From Albidovulum sediminis (GTDB taxonomy: Bacteria; Pseudomonadota; Alphaproteobacteria; Rhodobacterales; Rhodobacteraceae), in the NCBI RefSeq assembly GCF_025380365.1, contig NZ_JAOCQF010000001.1, positions 1,290,245 to 1,354,244 of the forward strand: a stretch of 64,000 nucleotides of DNA, written 5' to 3'. A program made the translations under genes and the position numbers. Shown here one piece after another: positions 1 through 7,755 of the stretch. The notes below the pieces were generated by a model. That model was not told the origin of the DNA, ran no database searches, and saw only the letters and a list, made by a program, of their open reading frames with translations. Position 1 is the first letter of the stretch. Each line of letters opens with the position of its first letter.

Positions 1-182
1 GCGACGACGGGGAAGTATTCCGCCATCGTCCGGTAAAGCAGCGCGCCCTCGCTGACCGAGGCATAGATCGCGCGCGGGTGGAAGACACGGGCCAGGCGGC
101 CCGTGTCGGAGTGGTAAAGCCCGTCGAAATAGGTGTTCAGCACCTCGACGACGGCATCGAAGGGGGGCCGCGCCGACGACAT
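1..182 (-). CDS. NTF2-like (lumazine-binding-like) protein, 5' part only
   Basis: This is the N-terminal part of a gene that runs off the left edge of the window. About 60 residues are visible, beginning MSSARPPFDAVVEVLNTYFD and continuing with a GLYHSDTGRLARVFHP segment. That pattern of a helix followed by 'aromatic-D-G-L...D...L...FHP-A' is typical of SnoaL/NTF2-like proteins of the putative lumazine-binding type. The ATG lies one base beyond the stop codon of the upstream glutathione S-transferase gene, so the two are almost certainly co-transcribed and translationally coupled. The exact function is unknown, and the family call rests on a short fragment. Confidence 0.6.
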   Translation of the reverse strand, partial: MSSARPPFDAVVEVLNTYFDGLYHSDTGRLARVFHPRAIYASVSEGALLYRTMAEYFPVV

Positions 183-183
183 C

Positions 184-789
184 TCAGATCAGCCCCTCGG
201 CCCGCATCGCCGCCTGCGCGGCCGGACGCGCGGCCACGCGGGCGACGAAGGCGCCAAGCCGGGGCCACGCGGCGAGCGAAATGCCGGTGAAATTCGCCCA
301 GTTCGCGACGACGAAGGCATAGGCATCCGCCACGGTGAACTGCGCCCCCGTCAGATAGGCGCGGCCGTCGGCCAGCCGGGCCTCGAGCCAGTCGAACTTC
401 TTCGCCACGTTCGCCCGCGCCGCGTCCTTCTCCGCCTCGTCGCTCGCCGGGTTGAAGAGCGGGCCGAAGGCGGTGTGCAACTCGGTCCCGGTGTAGTTCA
501 GCACCTCGTTCACCCGCGCGCGCGCCAGGGTGCCGGGTTCGGGCGCCAGCACCCGCTCGCCCGCCGCATCGGCGACGAACTGCAGGATCGCGGGGCCCTC
601 GGTCAGCACCTCGTCCCCGACCTCGAGCGCGGGCACCTTGCCCTTGGGGTTGATCGCCCAGTAGTCGGCGCCGCTTTCGGTTCTTTTCGCAGCACCGTCG
701 ACCCGTTCGACGGCAAAGGGCCGGCCGATCTCGTGCAGGACGATGTGGGAGGCCATCGAACAGGCGCCGGGGGAATAGTAGAGCTTCAT
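184..789 (-). CDS. Glutathione S-transferase family protein
   Basis: The 201-residue product starts MKLYYSPGACSMASHIVLHE, the thioredoxin-fold start of GstA-type (beta class) transferases, with the conserved SPGACS motif and Cys10 of that class. NPKGKVPALE around residues 49-58 is the cis-proline glutathione-binding segment. The C-terminal helical domain contains LTGAQFTVADAYAFVV, the N-capping box region. An open frame continues upstream, but the ATG at 789 gives the usual family length and N-terminus. The gene is divergent from an HxlR regulator and is followed one base later by an NTF2-like gene. A role in thiol or electrophile detoxification is inferred from family and neighbourhood; the substrate is unknown. 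Confidence 0.9.
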   Translation of the reverse strand: MKLYYSPGACSMASHIVLHEIGRPFAVERVDGAAKRTESGADYWAINPKGKVPALEVGDEVLTEGPAILQFVADAAGERVLAPEPGTLARARVNEVLNYTGTELHTAFGPLFNPASDEAEKDAARANVAKKFDWLEARLADGRAYLTGAQFTVADAYAFVVANWANFTGISLAAWPRLGAFVARVAARPAAQAAMRAEGLI

Positions 790-913
790 GGTCCGTCTCT
801 CGCTGGTGTTGTCGATGAAGGTTACATAGGACGCCTTGATTACCTTTGGAAACCATGCATCTTGCAGTAACCCACACTTTGCGGTATCCCCGCGGTAACC
901 AGGTGAGGACCGG
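790..913. promoter_or_regulatory. Divergent promoter region between the GST operon and the HxlR gene
   Basis: This 124-bp gap separates two genes reading outward. It contains repeated GTTAC/GTAAC words: GGTTAC at 820-825, ATTAC at 839-843, GTAACC at 867-872 and GGTAACC at 894-900. Some of these are inverted with respect to each other. HxlR-family regulators commonly control an adjacent divergent gene, so these words are candidate operators. No footprint-quality motif can be proven from one sequence. Confidence 0.4.
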
Positions 914-1270
914 ATGCCGCTGAAACGCCGCAAGAACCACGCGCCCAACCCGCTCTGCCCGCTGTCGGCCTGCATGGCGCTGATCGGCGGGGCCTGGACG
1001 CCCAACGTGATCTGGTACCTTTCCGGCGGCCCGCGGCGGTTCTCGGAACTCAAGTCCGACCTTGAGGACATCTCGGCCAAGGTGCTGTCCGCGCGGCTGA
1101 AGGAGATGGAGGAAAACGGCATCGTCCTGCGCCGCGTCATGCCGACCTCACCGCCCTCGGTCGAATATGAACTGACCCCGCTCGGGGCGGAGCTTCTGCC
1201 GGTGATCCGCACGATCGCCGAGGTCGGGCTGAAGCTGAAGACGGGGGCGGAACGCAGCCCCGCGGCCTGA
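914..1270 (+). CDS. HxlR-family winged-helix transcriptional regulator
   Basis: The 118-residue protein carries the complete HxlR signature: CPLSACMALIGGAWTPNVIW near the N-terminus (the Cys is often the redox or aldehyde-reactive residue in this family), RRFSELKSDLEDISAKVLSA as the recognition region, then a wing and LTPLGAELLPVI. It is a normal-length stand-alone regulator with a GGTGAGG Shine-Dalgarno about 6 bases before the ATG. Its divergent position next to the GST/NTF2 pair suggests it senses a reactive or thiol-modifying compound and controls that operon. The inducer cannot be read from the sequence. Confidence 0.9.
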   Translation: MPLKRRKNHAPNPLCPLSACMALIGGAWTPNVIWYLSGGPRRFSELKSDLEDISAKVLSARLKEMEENGIVLRRVMPTSPPSVEYELTPLGAELLPVIRTIAEVGLKLKTGAERSPAA

Positions 1271-1364
1271 GGCAGCCCGGCGTCGCGGGCCGATTTTTGC
1301 CGCCCGCCCCCTTGCAAAGCCTCGCCCCGCGCCAATCTCCTAGGCACGAGCGAGGGAGAAGACT

Positions 1365-2279
1365 TTGACCTATATCCTGTTCCTGGCGGGCCTTGCGGGC
1401 CTTCTGGTCGGTGGAGAGTTCCTGATCCGTGGTGCCGTCGGGCTTGCCCAAAGGTTCCATGTGCCGCCCCTGATCATCGGCCTGACCATCGTCGGCTTCG
1501 GCACCTCGACGCCGGAGCTTCTGGTCTCGCTCCAGGCGGCGCTCGACGGCGCGCCGGCGCTCGCCATCGGCAACGTCGTGGGCTCCAACATCGCCAACAT
1601 CCTGCTCATCCTCGGCCTGTCGGCGATGATCGTACCCATGATGCTCGACTTCGCACGCCTGCGCCGCGACTTCGCCTTCATGATCGGGGCGACGATCGTG
1701 CTCTGGGTCATGCTCGGCGGCGGCGTGGTGTCCCGCCCGGAAGGGATGCTGCTGCTGGCCGGGCTTGGCGTCTACCTCTGGATTTCGCTCAAGGGCGCGC
1801 GGGAAATCCCCGAAGGCCCGGTCGTGGCCCGTCCTGTCTGGCAGACCGCGCTGATGGCGGTGGGCGGATTGCTCGTCCTGATGGCCGGAGCAAAGGCGAT
1901 GGTCGTCAGCTCGACCGAGATTGCCCGTGCCTTCGGCGTGTCCGAGGCGGTGATCGGGCTGACCATCGTCGCGGTCGGAACCTCGCTGCCGGAAATGGCG
2001 ACCTCGATCATGGCGGCCTTCCGCAAGCATCCCGAACTGGCCATCGGCAACATCCTCGGCTCCAACATCTTCAACATCCTCGGCATCCTCGGCGTCACCG
2101 CGACGGTCACGCCGGTCCCGGTGGACCCGCACTTTTCCGGCCTTGACATCGGCCTGGCGCTGGGCGCGGCGCTGGCCTTCCTGGCACTCGCGGCCCTTCC
2201 CGGCCGCGTGGGGCGTCTGGCGGGAACCGGCCTTCTGGCCAGCTACGCCGGATATCTGGCGCTGCTCGGGCTGGGATAG
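1365..2279 (+). CDS. Calcium/sodium antiporter (CaCA family, YrbG type)
   Basis: A 304-residue inner-membrane protein with about ten transmembrane segments and the two inverted alpha repeats that define cation/Ca2+ exchangers. The first repeat has GFGTSTPELLVS followed by GNVVGSNIANI, and the second has AVGTSLPEMATS followed by GNILGSNIFNI. The acidic residues in the two TPE/LPE motifs are the predicted ion ligands. Translation most likely begins at a TTG at 1365, preceded by a GGGAGAAG ribosome-binding site. The gene stands alone between the HxlR gene and the ilv leader. It would exchange cytoplasmic Ca2+ for Na+ or H+. Confidence 0.92.
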   Translation: MTYILFLAGLAGLLVGGEFLIRGAVGLAQRFHVPPLIIGLTIVGFGTSTPELLVSLQAALDGAPALAIGNVVGSNIANILLILGLSAMIVPMMLDFARLRRDFAFMIGATIVLWVMLGGGVVSRPEGMLLLAGLGVYLWISLKGAREIPEGPVVARPVWQTALMAVGGLLVLMAGAKAMVVSSTEIARAFGVSEAVIGLTIVAVGTSLPEMATSIMAAFRKHPELAIGNILGSNIFNILGILGVTATVTPVPVDPHFSGLDIGLALGAALAFLALAALPGRVGRLAGTGLLASYAGYLALLGLG

Positions 2280-2378
2280 GCCCCGGCAGATTCGGTTTCT
2301 TGCGCGAAAACCGCAGGTGAACGCAACAAAAGTGCGACCGCCGGCGCCCCTGCGACACTTTATTCCCGATTTTGGCGG

Positions 2379-2405
2379 TTGACGCTGCAATCAAGCCTGC
2401 ATAAT
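2379..2405 (+). promoter_or_regulatory. Probable sigma-70 promoter of the ilvI leader transcript
   Basis: TTGACG at 2379-2384 and CATAAT at 2400-2405 are separated by 15 bp, with a TG dinucleotide just before the -10. The predicted transcript would start roughly 30 bp ahead of the leader-peptide ATG at 2441. The spacing is at the short end of the usual range, so this is a candidate rather than a certain call. Confidence 0.5.
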
Positions 2406-2440
2406 GTCCGCCGCACAGCAGCAAAGGGCCGTTGGAAGCG

Positions 2441-2488
2441 ATGGACGCGATCCTGGTACTTGTGGGGACGATGCGCATGGGCCGGTGA
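2441..2488 (+). CDS. ilv operon leader peptide (attenuator peptide)
   Basis: A 15-codon reading frame encodes MDAILVLVGTMRMGR and then stops. Five consecutive codons specify Ile, Leu, Val, Leu and Val, exactly the end products of the pathway encoded downstream. A ribosome stalled on these codons would sit just ahead of the competing hairpins at 2473-2537, the standard layout of transcription attenuation by leader-peptide translation. A weak GGAAG lies before the ATG. The peptide itself is not expected to have a function. Leader-peptide attenuation of acetolactate synthase genes is established in proteobacteria. Confidence 0.85.
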   Translation: MDAILVLVGTMRMGR

Positions 2489-2545
2489 CGGTTGACCAGA
2501 ACGGTTCCCATGCGCCCCGGTCGGAAAAGCCCGGGGCTTTTTGTT
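2473..2545 (+). terminator. ilv attenuator: antiterminator and Rho-independent terminator
   Basis: Two mutually exclusive hairpins are visible. GCGCATGGG at 2473-2481 is perfectly complementary to CCCATGCGC at 2507-2515. GCCCCGG at 2514-2520 pairs with CCGGGGC at 2531-2537, which is followed at once by TTTTTGTT. The first pair's right arm overlaps the left arm of the terminator stem, so only one hairpin can form fully. The upstream arm lies within the last codons of the leader peptide, so ribosome position can decide which hairpin forms. The next gene begins about 30 bases after the T-run. Confidence 0.85.
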
Positions 2546-2575
2546 GCAAGGCATGATGCGAGGATGGAGCGACAG

Positions 2576-4330
2576 ATGTCAGGGCAGATGACCGGCGCGC
2601 GGATGGTGGTTCAGGCGCTGAGGGATCAGGGGGTCGACACGGTCTTCGGGTATCCCGGCGGCGCGGTGCTTCCGATCTATGACGAAATCTTCCAGCAAAA
2701 CGACATCCGCCACATCCTTGTCCGCCATGAACAGGGCGCCGTCCACATGGCCGAGGGCTACGCCCGCTCGACCGGCAAGCCGGGCGTCGTCCTCGTCACC
2801 TCGGGCCCCGGCGCCACCAATGCCGTCACCGGCCTGACCGACGCGCTGATGGATTCGATCCCGCTTGTCGTGCTGACGGGACAGGTGCCCACCTTCATGA
2901 TCGGCACCGACGGCTTCCAGGAGGCCGACACGGTCGGCATCACACGCCCCTGCACCAAGCACAACTGGCTGGTGAAGGACACCGACCGGCTGGCCGACAC
3001 CATTCACCAGGCCTTCCACGTCGCCACCTCGGGCCGCCCCGGCCCGGTTCTGGTCGACATTCCGAAGGACGTGCAGTTCGCCACCGGCAGCTACACCGCG
3101 CCGAAGGCCGCCCGGACATCGCATTACCAGCCGAAGGTGAAGGGCGACATCGGCCTGATCACCGAACTGGTCGAGATGATGGAAAAGGCGGAACGCCCGA
3201 TCCTCTATACCGGCGGCGGCGTCATCAACTCCGGCCCCGGCGCCAGCCAACTGCTGCGCGAACTGGCCGATGCGGCGGGCTTTCCGGTCACCTCGACGCT
3301 GATGGGCCTTGGCGCCTACCCGGCCAGCGGAAAGAACTGGATCGGCATGCTCGGCATGCACGGCCTTTACGAGGCGAACCTCGCGATGCACGGCTGCGAC
3401 CTGATGATCAACCTCGGCGCGCGCTTCGACGACCGCATCACCGGCCGCATCGCCGACTTCTCCCCCCGTTCGAAGAAGGCGCATGTCGACATCGACCCTT
3501 CGTCGATCAACAAGGTCATCCATGTCGACATCGGCATCGTCGGCGACGTCGGCCACGTCCTTGAAGACCTGCTGAAGGTCTGGAAGTCGCGCGGCCGCAA
3601 GGTCAACAAGGAGGGGCTGGCGAAGTGGTGGGGCCAGATCGACCAGTGGCGACTGAAGAACTGCCTTGCCTACAAGGGCTCCGAAAAGACGATCAAGCCG
3701 CAGCACGCGCTGGAACGGCTTGAGGCGCTGACCAAGGGCCGCGACCGCTATGTCACCACAGAGGTCGGCCAGCACCAGATGTGGGCGGCGCAATACCTCG
3801 GCTTTGACGCGCCGAACCGCTGGATGACCTCCGGGGGCCTCGGCACCATGGGCTATGGACTGCCGGCCTCGATCGGGGTGCAGGTCGCCCATCCCGACGC
3901 GCTCGTCATCAACGTCGCAGGCGAGGCGTCGTGGCTGATGAACATGCAGGAGATGGGGACGGCGGTGCAGTTCCGCGCGCCGGTCAAGCAGTTCATCCTG
4001 AACAACGAGCGCCTCGGCATGGTGCGCCAGTGGCAGCAATTGCTGCACGGAGAGCGCTATTCGCATTCCTGGTCCGAAAGCCTGCCCGACTTCGTGAAGC
4101 TGGCCGAGGCCTTCGGCTGCGGCGGCGCCAAGGTGGACAGCCCGAAGGACCTCGACGACGCGATCATGGCGATGATCGAGTATGACGGGCCCTTCATCCT
4201 CGACGTGCTGGTGGAGAAGCATGAGAACTGCTTCCCGATGATCCCTTCGGGCAAGCCGCACAACGAGATGCTTCTGGGCGACGCCTCGACCGAGGGCGCG
4301 ATCCAGGCGGGCGGCGCGGTTCTGGTCTGA
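2576..4330 (+). CDS. ilvI: Acetolactate synthase large (catalytic) subunit
   Basis: The 584-residue ThDP enzyme condenses pyruvate with pyruvate or 2-ketobutyrate, the first common step of branched-chain amino-acid synthesis. It begins [20 protein letters not shown]; this ATG has GGAG six bases upstream, whereas the ATG at 2564 has no usable spacing. [12 protein letters not shown] and the catalytic glutamate in [15 protein letters not shown] are present, as are the central FAD-binding domain and the C-terminal ThDP domain. The ThDP motif reads [14 protein letters not shown], with Glu where most family members have Asp (GD(G/A)S). Expression is probably set by the attenuator immediately upstream. 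The small subunit gene lies 1.3 kb further on. The symbol ilvB would be equally acceptable. Confidence 0.96.
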   Translation: MSGQMTGARMVVQALRDQGVDTVFGYPGGAVLPIYDEIFQQNDIRHILVRHEQGAVHMAEGYARSTGKPGVVLVTSGPGATNAVTGLTDALMDSIPLVVLTGQVPTFMIGTDGFQEADTVGITRPCTKHNWLVKDTDRLADTIHQAFHVATSGRPGPVLVDIPKDVQFATGSYTAPKAARTSHYQPKVKGDIGLITELVEMMEKAERPILYTGGGVINSGPGASQLLRELADAAGFPVTSTLMGLGAYPASGKNWIGMLGMHGLYEANLAMHGCDLMINLGARFDDRITGRIADFSPRSKKAHVDIDPSSINKVIHVDIGIVGDVGHVLEDLLKVWKSRGRKVNKEGLAKWWGQIDQWRLKNCLAYKGSEKTIKPQHALERLEALTKGRDRYVTTEVGQHQMWAAQYLGFDAPNRWMTSGGLGTMGYGLPASIGVQVAHPDALVINVAGEASWLMNMQEMGTAVQFRAPVKQFILNNERLGMVRQWQQLLHGERYSHSWSESLPDFVKLAEAFGCGGAKVDSPKDLDDAIMAMIEYDGPFILDVLVEKHENCFPMIPSGKPHNEMLLGDASTEGAIQAGGAVLV

Positions 4331-4363
4331 GGCCCGCCGTCACCGGCCGGCGCGCGCACCCCG

Positions 4364-5473
4364 TCAGGCGCGCCCCGGCGTGCCCTTCTGCCGAAGGGAG
4401 GCGGGTCCGAGCCCGACGCCGTGCGTCCGTCGCGTCTCGATCATCAGCAGCGCAAAGCAGAGCGCGGACAGCAGTTCGCGCATCTCGGCCACGCGCAGCC
4501 CCCCCGCAGGCGTCATGAAGGCATTCACGACCGGCTCCTGCATCAGGCTGGCCAGGAACATGCCGACCGCCAGCCCCGCCGAGGGCAGCGGGAGACCCGT
4601 CGCCACGACGACGCGCCGGACATCGGCCAGGGCCCGGTAGAGGATCGGCAGGATCACGCCCCAGCAGAAGAAGCCAAGGATGAAGAGGTGATCGAAAAGA
4701 TAGCCCATCATATTGTGCAGGTTGAACTCGCGCTGCACGTTGATCGTCTCCATCGCCTTGGGGGTTTCAAAGCCGAAGATGCGCTGGCCCCAGCTGATCT
4801 CCTCGCCCGCCATGGCGAAGAACAGAAGCCCGAGGCCAAGCCACATGAAGCGCCGCGCCCCGTTCGGCCGCCCGCGCGCGAACAAGGCGAAACCCGTCAC
4901 GCTCGCCAGCAAGAGGAAGATGAACTGGCCATCCTCGATCACGCCATCCTCAAGGTTGATCCAGGCCATCTGATCGACGGTGAACACCCGCTCTCCGGCG
5001 GCGGCGTAGACGATAAGCGCGACTGCGACGGGGACGAGGGCAAACAGGGAAAGGTTCCATATCTTCCCCAGTTCCGCTTCCGCCGTGGCACCCAGCCGGT
5101 CCGGCAGGCGGCGCAGCGCCCGCACGGGTGCTGCCTGTCCGATCCGCTCGCCCCAAAGGCCGGCCAAAATGAACCCCGCCGCCATCACGACCAGCGAACC
5201 GCGCGCAACCATGATCTCGATCACCGTGGTGTGCCGCGTCAGCGGATTGTCCGAGGTCAGCGAATCGTCCAGCAGGCCAAGGCTCAGGAACAGGTCGGCC
5301 CGGCAGTAGAAGGCCAGCACGGACACAACGATCGCCGCCAGAAGCATTCGAAACCGGTACCGCGCCGCTTGGGCCAAGATGTCCACCGTCATCGGGCGCA
5401 GGGGTCGCCCCTGACGCAGCCTTTCCTTGCGGACGGCAGCGGCAGGCGACTCGAAGAGCCAAAGTTCACTCAC
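4364..5473 (-). CDS. Polytopic membrane protein with GEEISWGQR motif, function unknown
   Basis: The 369-residue protein is convergent to ilvI and has about eight to nine hydrophobic segments. Its most conserved-looking part is a cytoplasmic or interfacial loop reading GEEISWGQRIFGFETPKAME, followed shortly by NVQREFNLHN and a further membrane segment. The density of charged and His/Asn residues there suggests a catalytic or metal site, but I do not recognise a characterised family. The start is uncertain: GTG at 5473 opens the longest frame, and MTVDILAQAARYRFR about 27 codons in is an alternative. It sits between ilvI and ilvH on the opposite strand, so it is not part of that operon. Confidence 0.6.
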   Translation of the reverse strand: MSELWLFESPAAAVRKERLRQGRPLRPMTVDILAQAARYRFRMLLAAIVVSVLAFYCRADLFLSLGLLDDSLTSDNPLTRHTTVIEIMVARGSLVVMAAGFILAGLWGERIGQAAPVRALRRLPDRLGATAEAELGKIWNLSLFALVPVAVALIVYAAAGERVFTVDQMAWINLEDGVIEDGQFIFLLLASVTGFALFARGRPNGARRFMWLGLGLLFFAMAGEEISWGQRIFGFETPKAMETINVQREFNLHNMMGYLFDHLFILGFFCWGVILPILYRALADVRRVVVATGLPLPSAGLAVGMFLASLMQEPVVNAFMTPAGGLRVAEMRELLSALCFALLMIETRRTHGVGLGPASLRQKGTPGRA

Positions 5474-5649
5474 GTGACGCTTTTATGACAACAGCGCGCG
5501 GAAAAAGTCCAATGCGACACCTTTGGCCGCATGACATTTTTCTTGCCTTGCGCACATTTCCCGTGTTGCAAGCCTATCGTCCCCTGTGCACAAACGACCC
5601 GTCCGAATTGGCCCAACACGCGATCCCGCCCGAAGGCAAGGAAACGGAA

Positions 5650-6210
5650 ATGTCTGCCCTGAAGATCAAGAAAGGCTCGTCGAGCCACTCCGCCTACGAC
5701 CTGCGCGACCCCAACGCCGAGGTGATCGAGACCCACACGCTCGCCGTGCTCGTCGACAACGAGGCGGGCGTGCTGGCGCGCGTGATCGGGCTTTTCTCGG
5801 GCCGGGGCTACAACATCGACAGCCTGACGGTGGCCGAGGTCGACCACAAGGGGCACCGGTCGCGGATCACCGTCGTCACCCGCGGCACGCCGGCCGTGAT
5901 CGAACAGATCAAGGCGCAGCTTGGCCGCCTCGTGCCCGTCCACGAGGTCCACGACCTGACGGTCGAGGGTCCGTCGGTCGAGCGGGAGCTTTCGCTTTTC
6001 AAGGTCGTGGGCACCGGCGAGAAGCGGATCGAGGCGCTGCGGCTCGCCGAGATCTTCCGCGCCAACGTGGTCGACAGCACCCTGGAAAGCTTCGTCTTCG
6101 AGATCACCGGCACGCCCGAGAAGATCGACGCCTTCGCCGACCTGATGCGCCCGCTCGGGCTTGTCGACGTCGCGCGCACCGGCGTGGCGGCCCTCTCGCG
6201 CGGCGCCTGA
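5650..6210 (+). CDS. ilvH: Acetolactate synthase small (regulatory) subunit
   Basis: The 186-residue protein has an N-terminal ACT domain (HTLAVLVDNEAGVLARVIGL followed by FSGRGYNIDSLTV), the valine-binding regulatory fold of acetolactate synthase small subunits. A second ferredoxin-like C-terminal domain follows, with ELSLFKVVG and FVFEITGTPEKIDAF. An AAGGAAA ribosome-binding site precedes the ATG at 5650; the longer upstream frame is not needed. It stimulates the catalytic subunit and confers valine feedback. It has its own upstream gap because a convergent gene separates it from ilvI, so it is either transcribed separately or by long readthrough. The symbol ilvN is an alternative. Confidence 0.95.
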   Translation: MSALKIKKGSSSHSAYDLRDPNAEVIETHTLAVLVDNEAGVLARVIGLFSGRGYNIDSLTVAEVDHKGHRSRITVVTRGTPAVIEQIKAQLGRLVPVHEVHDLTVEGPSVERELSLFKVVGTGEKRIEALRLAEIFRANVVDSTLESFVFEITGTPEKIDAFADLMRPLGLVDVARTGVAALSRGA

Positions 6211-6272
6211 GGCGGCGCGCAGGGAGGATATGATCGCGCGGCGCCCGAGACGCCGCGCGAGGGGCGTCCGCC

Positions 6273-6524
6273 CTATTCGGCCGCCACAAGCTGACCCGCA
6301 TCCACCGCCGCGGTGAACTCCGCCTCGTCGAGCGATCCGTCGGCGTTGGTGTCGAGCGGCTGCAGCGTTTCCGGCGTCAGTGCCGGAAAGGCCACCTGAA
6401 GCTCCTCCAGCGTCAGCGTGCCGCTGGCGTCCGCATCAAGCTCGGCCAGCGTCGCGGCCAGGGCAAGCGCGGGGGCAAGCGCCGGCGCGGCGATGCAGAG
6501 GGCAATGGCGAGACTGCGTTTCAT
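6273..6524 (-). CDS. Small exported EF-hand protein (copy 1 of 3)
   Basis: The 83-residue protein has an N-terminal signal sequence of about 23 residues rich in Ala and Leu, then two EF-hand loops. Loop 1 is DADASGTLTLEE at residues 30-41 and loop 2 is DTNADGSLDEAE at 58-69, both with canonical Ca2+ ligands at positions 1, 3, 5, 9 and 12. It was probably secreted to the periplasm. The start at 6524 is chosen because AGGAG lies 7 bases upstream. It is divergent from the sigma-factor gene at 6773 and is paralogous to the two EF-hand genes at 7340 and 7756, though its loops are more diverged from theirs than they are from each other. Confidence 0.82.
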   Translation of the reverse strand: MKRSLAIALCIAAPALAPALALAATLAELDADASGTLTLEELQVAFPALTPETLQPLDTNADGSLDEAEFTAAVDAGQLVAAE

Positions 6525-6772
6525 GTCGATTCTCCTGTCTGTCTGTCGTTGCGAAGGCTTGTGCGGCCTTCCCTGACAGGACGCGTGCGGCGGCATCCTC
6601 ATCCCGCCTCGGGACGTCGCCCGGCGCCGGCCGCTGCGTTCCGCCGATCCCCCCGTGCCGTCTGGGCGTCATCCCGCCGGAAAAGGCCGATACCGCCGCG
6701 GGGCAATCCGCCGGGCGGATTCCGGCGCATTGCCGGGCGGGTTGGCAGGTGCAGATGCTGTGGGGTCAACGG

Positions 6773-7267
6773 ATGGACCCCATGCCCCAGGATCACGACA
6801 TCACCGCCGCCCTGCCAGCCCTCGGGCGCCTGGCCCGAAGCCTGACGCGCGACCCCGCGCGGGCCGAGGACCTGGTGCAGGAAACCGCCCTGCGTGTGCT
6901 GGCGCGACTGGCCGCAGGGGCCGAAGTCGCGGACCTTGCCCCCTATCTGAAGGAGACACTGCGCAACCTCGCCCGCCGGCCGGAGCGCCCCACCCTTCCC
7001 CTGGCCGAGGCGCCCGAACCTTCCGTCCTTCCCGATGCGATGCTGCGGCTGACGCTGGCCGAGGTTTCGGCGGCGCTCGACGGCCTGCCCGACGACGACT
7101 CGCGCCTGCTTCGTCGCCTTGCCGCCGGTGAGCCGATCGAGGCGATCGCGCGCGCAGAGAGCATTCCGGCAGGCACCGTGATGTCGCGCGCTGCGCGCAC
7201 CCGCGCGCTCCTGCGGCGGCGGTGCGGCCTTGACCGGGGCGACATCGCGGCGCTGGCCCGGTCATGA
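6773..7267 (+). CDS. ECF-type RNA polymerase sigma factor
   Basis: The roughly 164-residue protein has a sigma-70 region 2 core, LGRLARSLTRDPARAEDLVQ followed by ETALRVLARL. Region 4 (residues ~95-150) contains LTLAEVSAALDGLPDDDSRL and the helix-turn-helix AIARAESIPAGTVMSRAART. That is the minimal two-domain architecture of extracytoplasmic-function sigma factors. ATG at 6773 or 6782 could start it, and neither has a strong Shine-Dalgarno. No anti-sigma gene is adjacent. Instead small Ca2+-binding exported proteins lie on both sides on the opposite strand. They could be its regulon or its sensors, but this is inferred only from location. Confidence 0.8.
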   Translation: MDPMPQDHDITAALPALGRLARSLTRDPARAEDLVQETALRVLARLAAGAEVADLAPYLKETLRNLARRPERPTLPLAEAPEPSVLPDAMLRLTLAEVSAALDGLPDDDSRLLRRLAAGEPIEAIARAESIPAGTVMSRAARTRALLRRRCGLDRGDIAALARS

Positions 7268-7296
7268 GAAAGGCCCCGGAGCGTCGCTCCGGGGCC
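7268..7296 (-). terminator. Rho-independent terminator downstream of EF-hand gene copy 2
   Basis: GGCCCCGGAGC at 7272-7282 and GCTCCGGGGCC at 7286-7296 form a perfect 11-bp stem with a 3-nt loop. Read on the minus strand it is followed by TTTC, so it terminates leftward transcripts from the EF-hand gene at 7340-7573. It abuts the stop codon of the convergent sigma-factor gene and may serve both directions. Confidence 0.75.
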
Positions 7297-7339
7297 CTGA
7301 TCCCGCCGGGGAAATCCCGTGCGGAAGATCGCTGGCCGA

Positions 7340-7573
7340 TCAGGCCGCGATCTTGCCGGCTTCCTGTGCGGCCGTCAGTTCGTCGGCGTCAACCGCACCG
7401 TCGGCGTTCGCGTCGATTTCCGCGAACAGCTCGGGGGTCATGTCCGGATAGGCCGCGGTCATCTCCTCGATCGAGTAGGTGCCGTTGCCGTCCGCATCGG
7501 TGACGACCGTCTGGGCGTGCGCGACGGAGCCGAATGCGGCAAGGGCGCCAAAGGCCAGAACGAACTTCTTCAT
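7340..7573 (-). CDS. Small exported EF-hand protein (copy 2 of 3)
   Basis: The 77-residue product has a 20-residue signal peptide ending VAHA and two EF-hand loops, DADGNGTYSIEE at 26-37 and DANADGAVDADE at 54-65. The linker MTAAYPDM is identical to that of the neighbouring copy at 7756, so the two genes are recent tandem duplicates. GGAG lies about 9 bases before the ATG. The protein is convergent to the sigma-factor gene and is followed by a strong terminator. It probably binds Ca2+ in the periplasm, but nothing in the sequence reveals a partner. Confidence 0.85.
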   Translation of the reverse strand: MKKFVLAFGALAAFGSVAHAQTVVTDADGNGTYSIEEMTAAYPDMTPELFAEIDANADGAVDADELTAAQEAGKIAA

Positions 7574-7755
7574 CTTTCTTGTCTCCAGATAGGGGCTTGT
7601 GCCCTGGAATCAGTGGCTTGCTTGCCACCGCAGACTGTGTGCGCCTGTCCGGAAATGTTCGCAAGGGTCGGCCTTACGCGGCGGCAATCGGGCGCCGAAG
7701 GCTCGGCGCAACCCTGCCGATCGGCGCCTCGGCGCCCCCCGGACGCGCGCCGTTT

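Noticed and set aside
184-1347. Open frame of 387 codons covering the GST gene and extending across the HxlR gene on the opposite strand
   Set aside because: The N-terminal extension runs antisense to a clear HxlR gene and has no recognisable domain; the GST family start at 789 is preferred.
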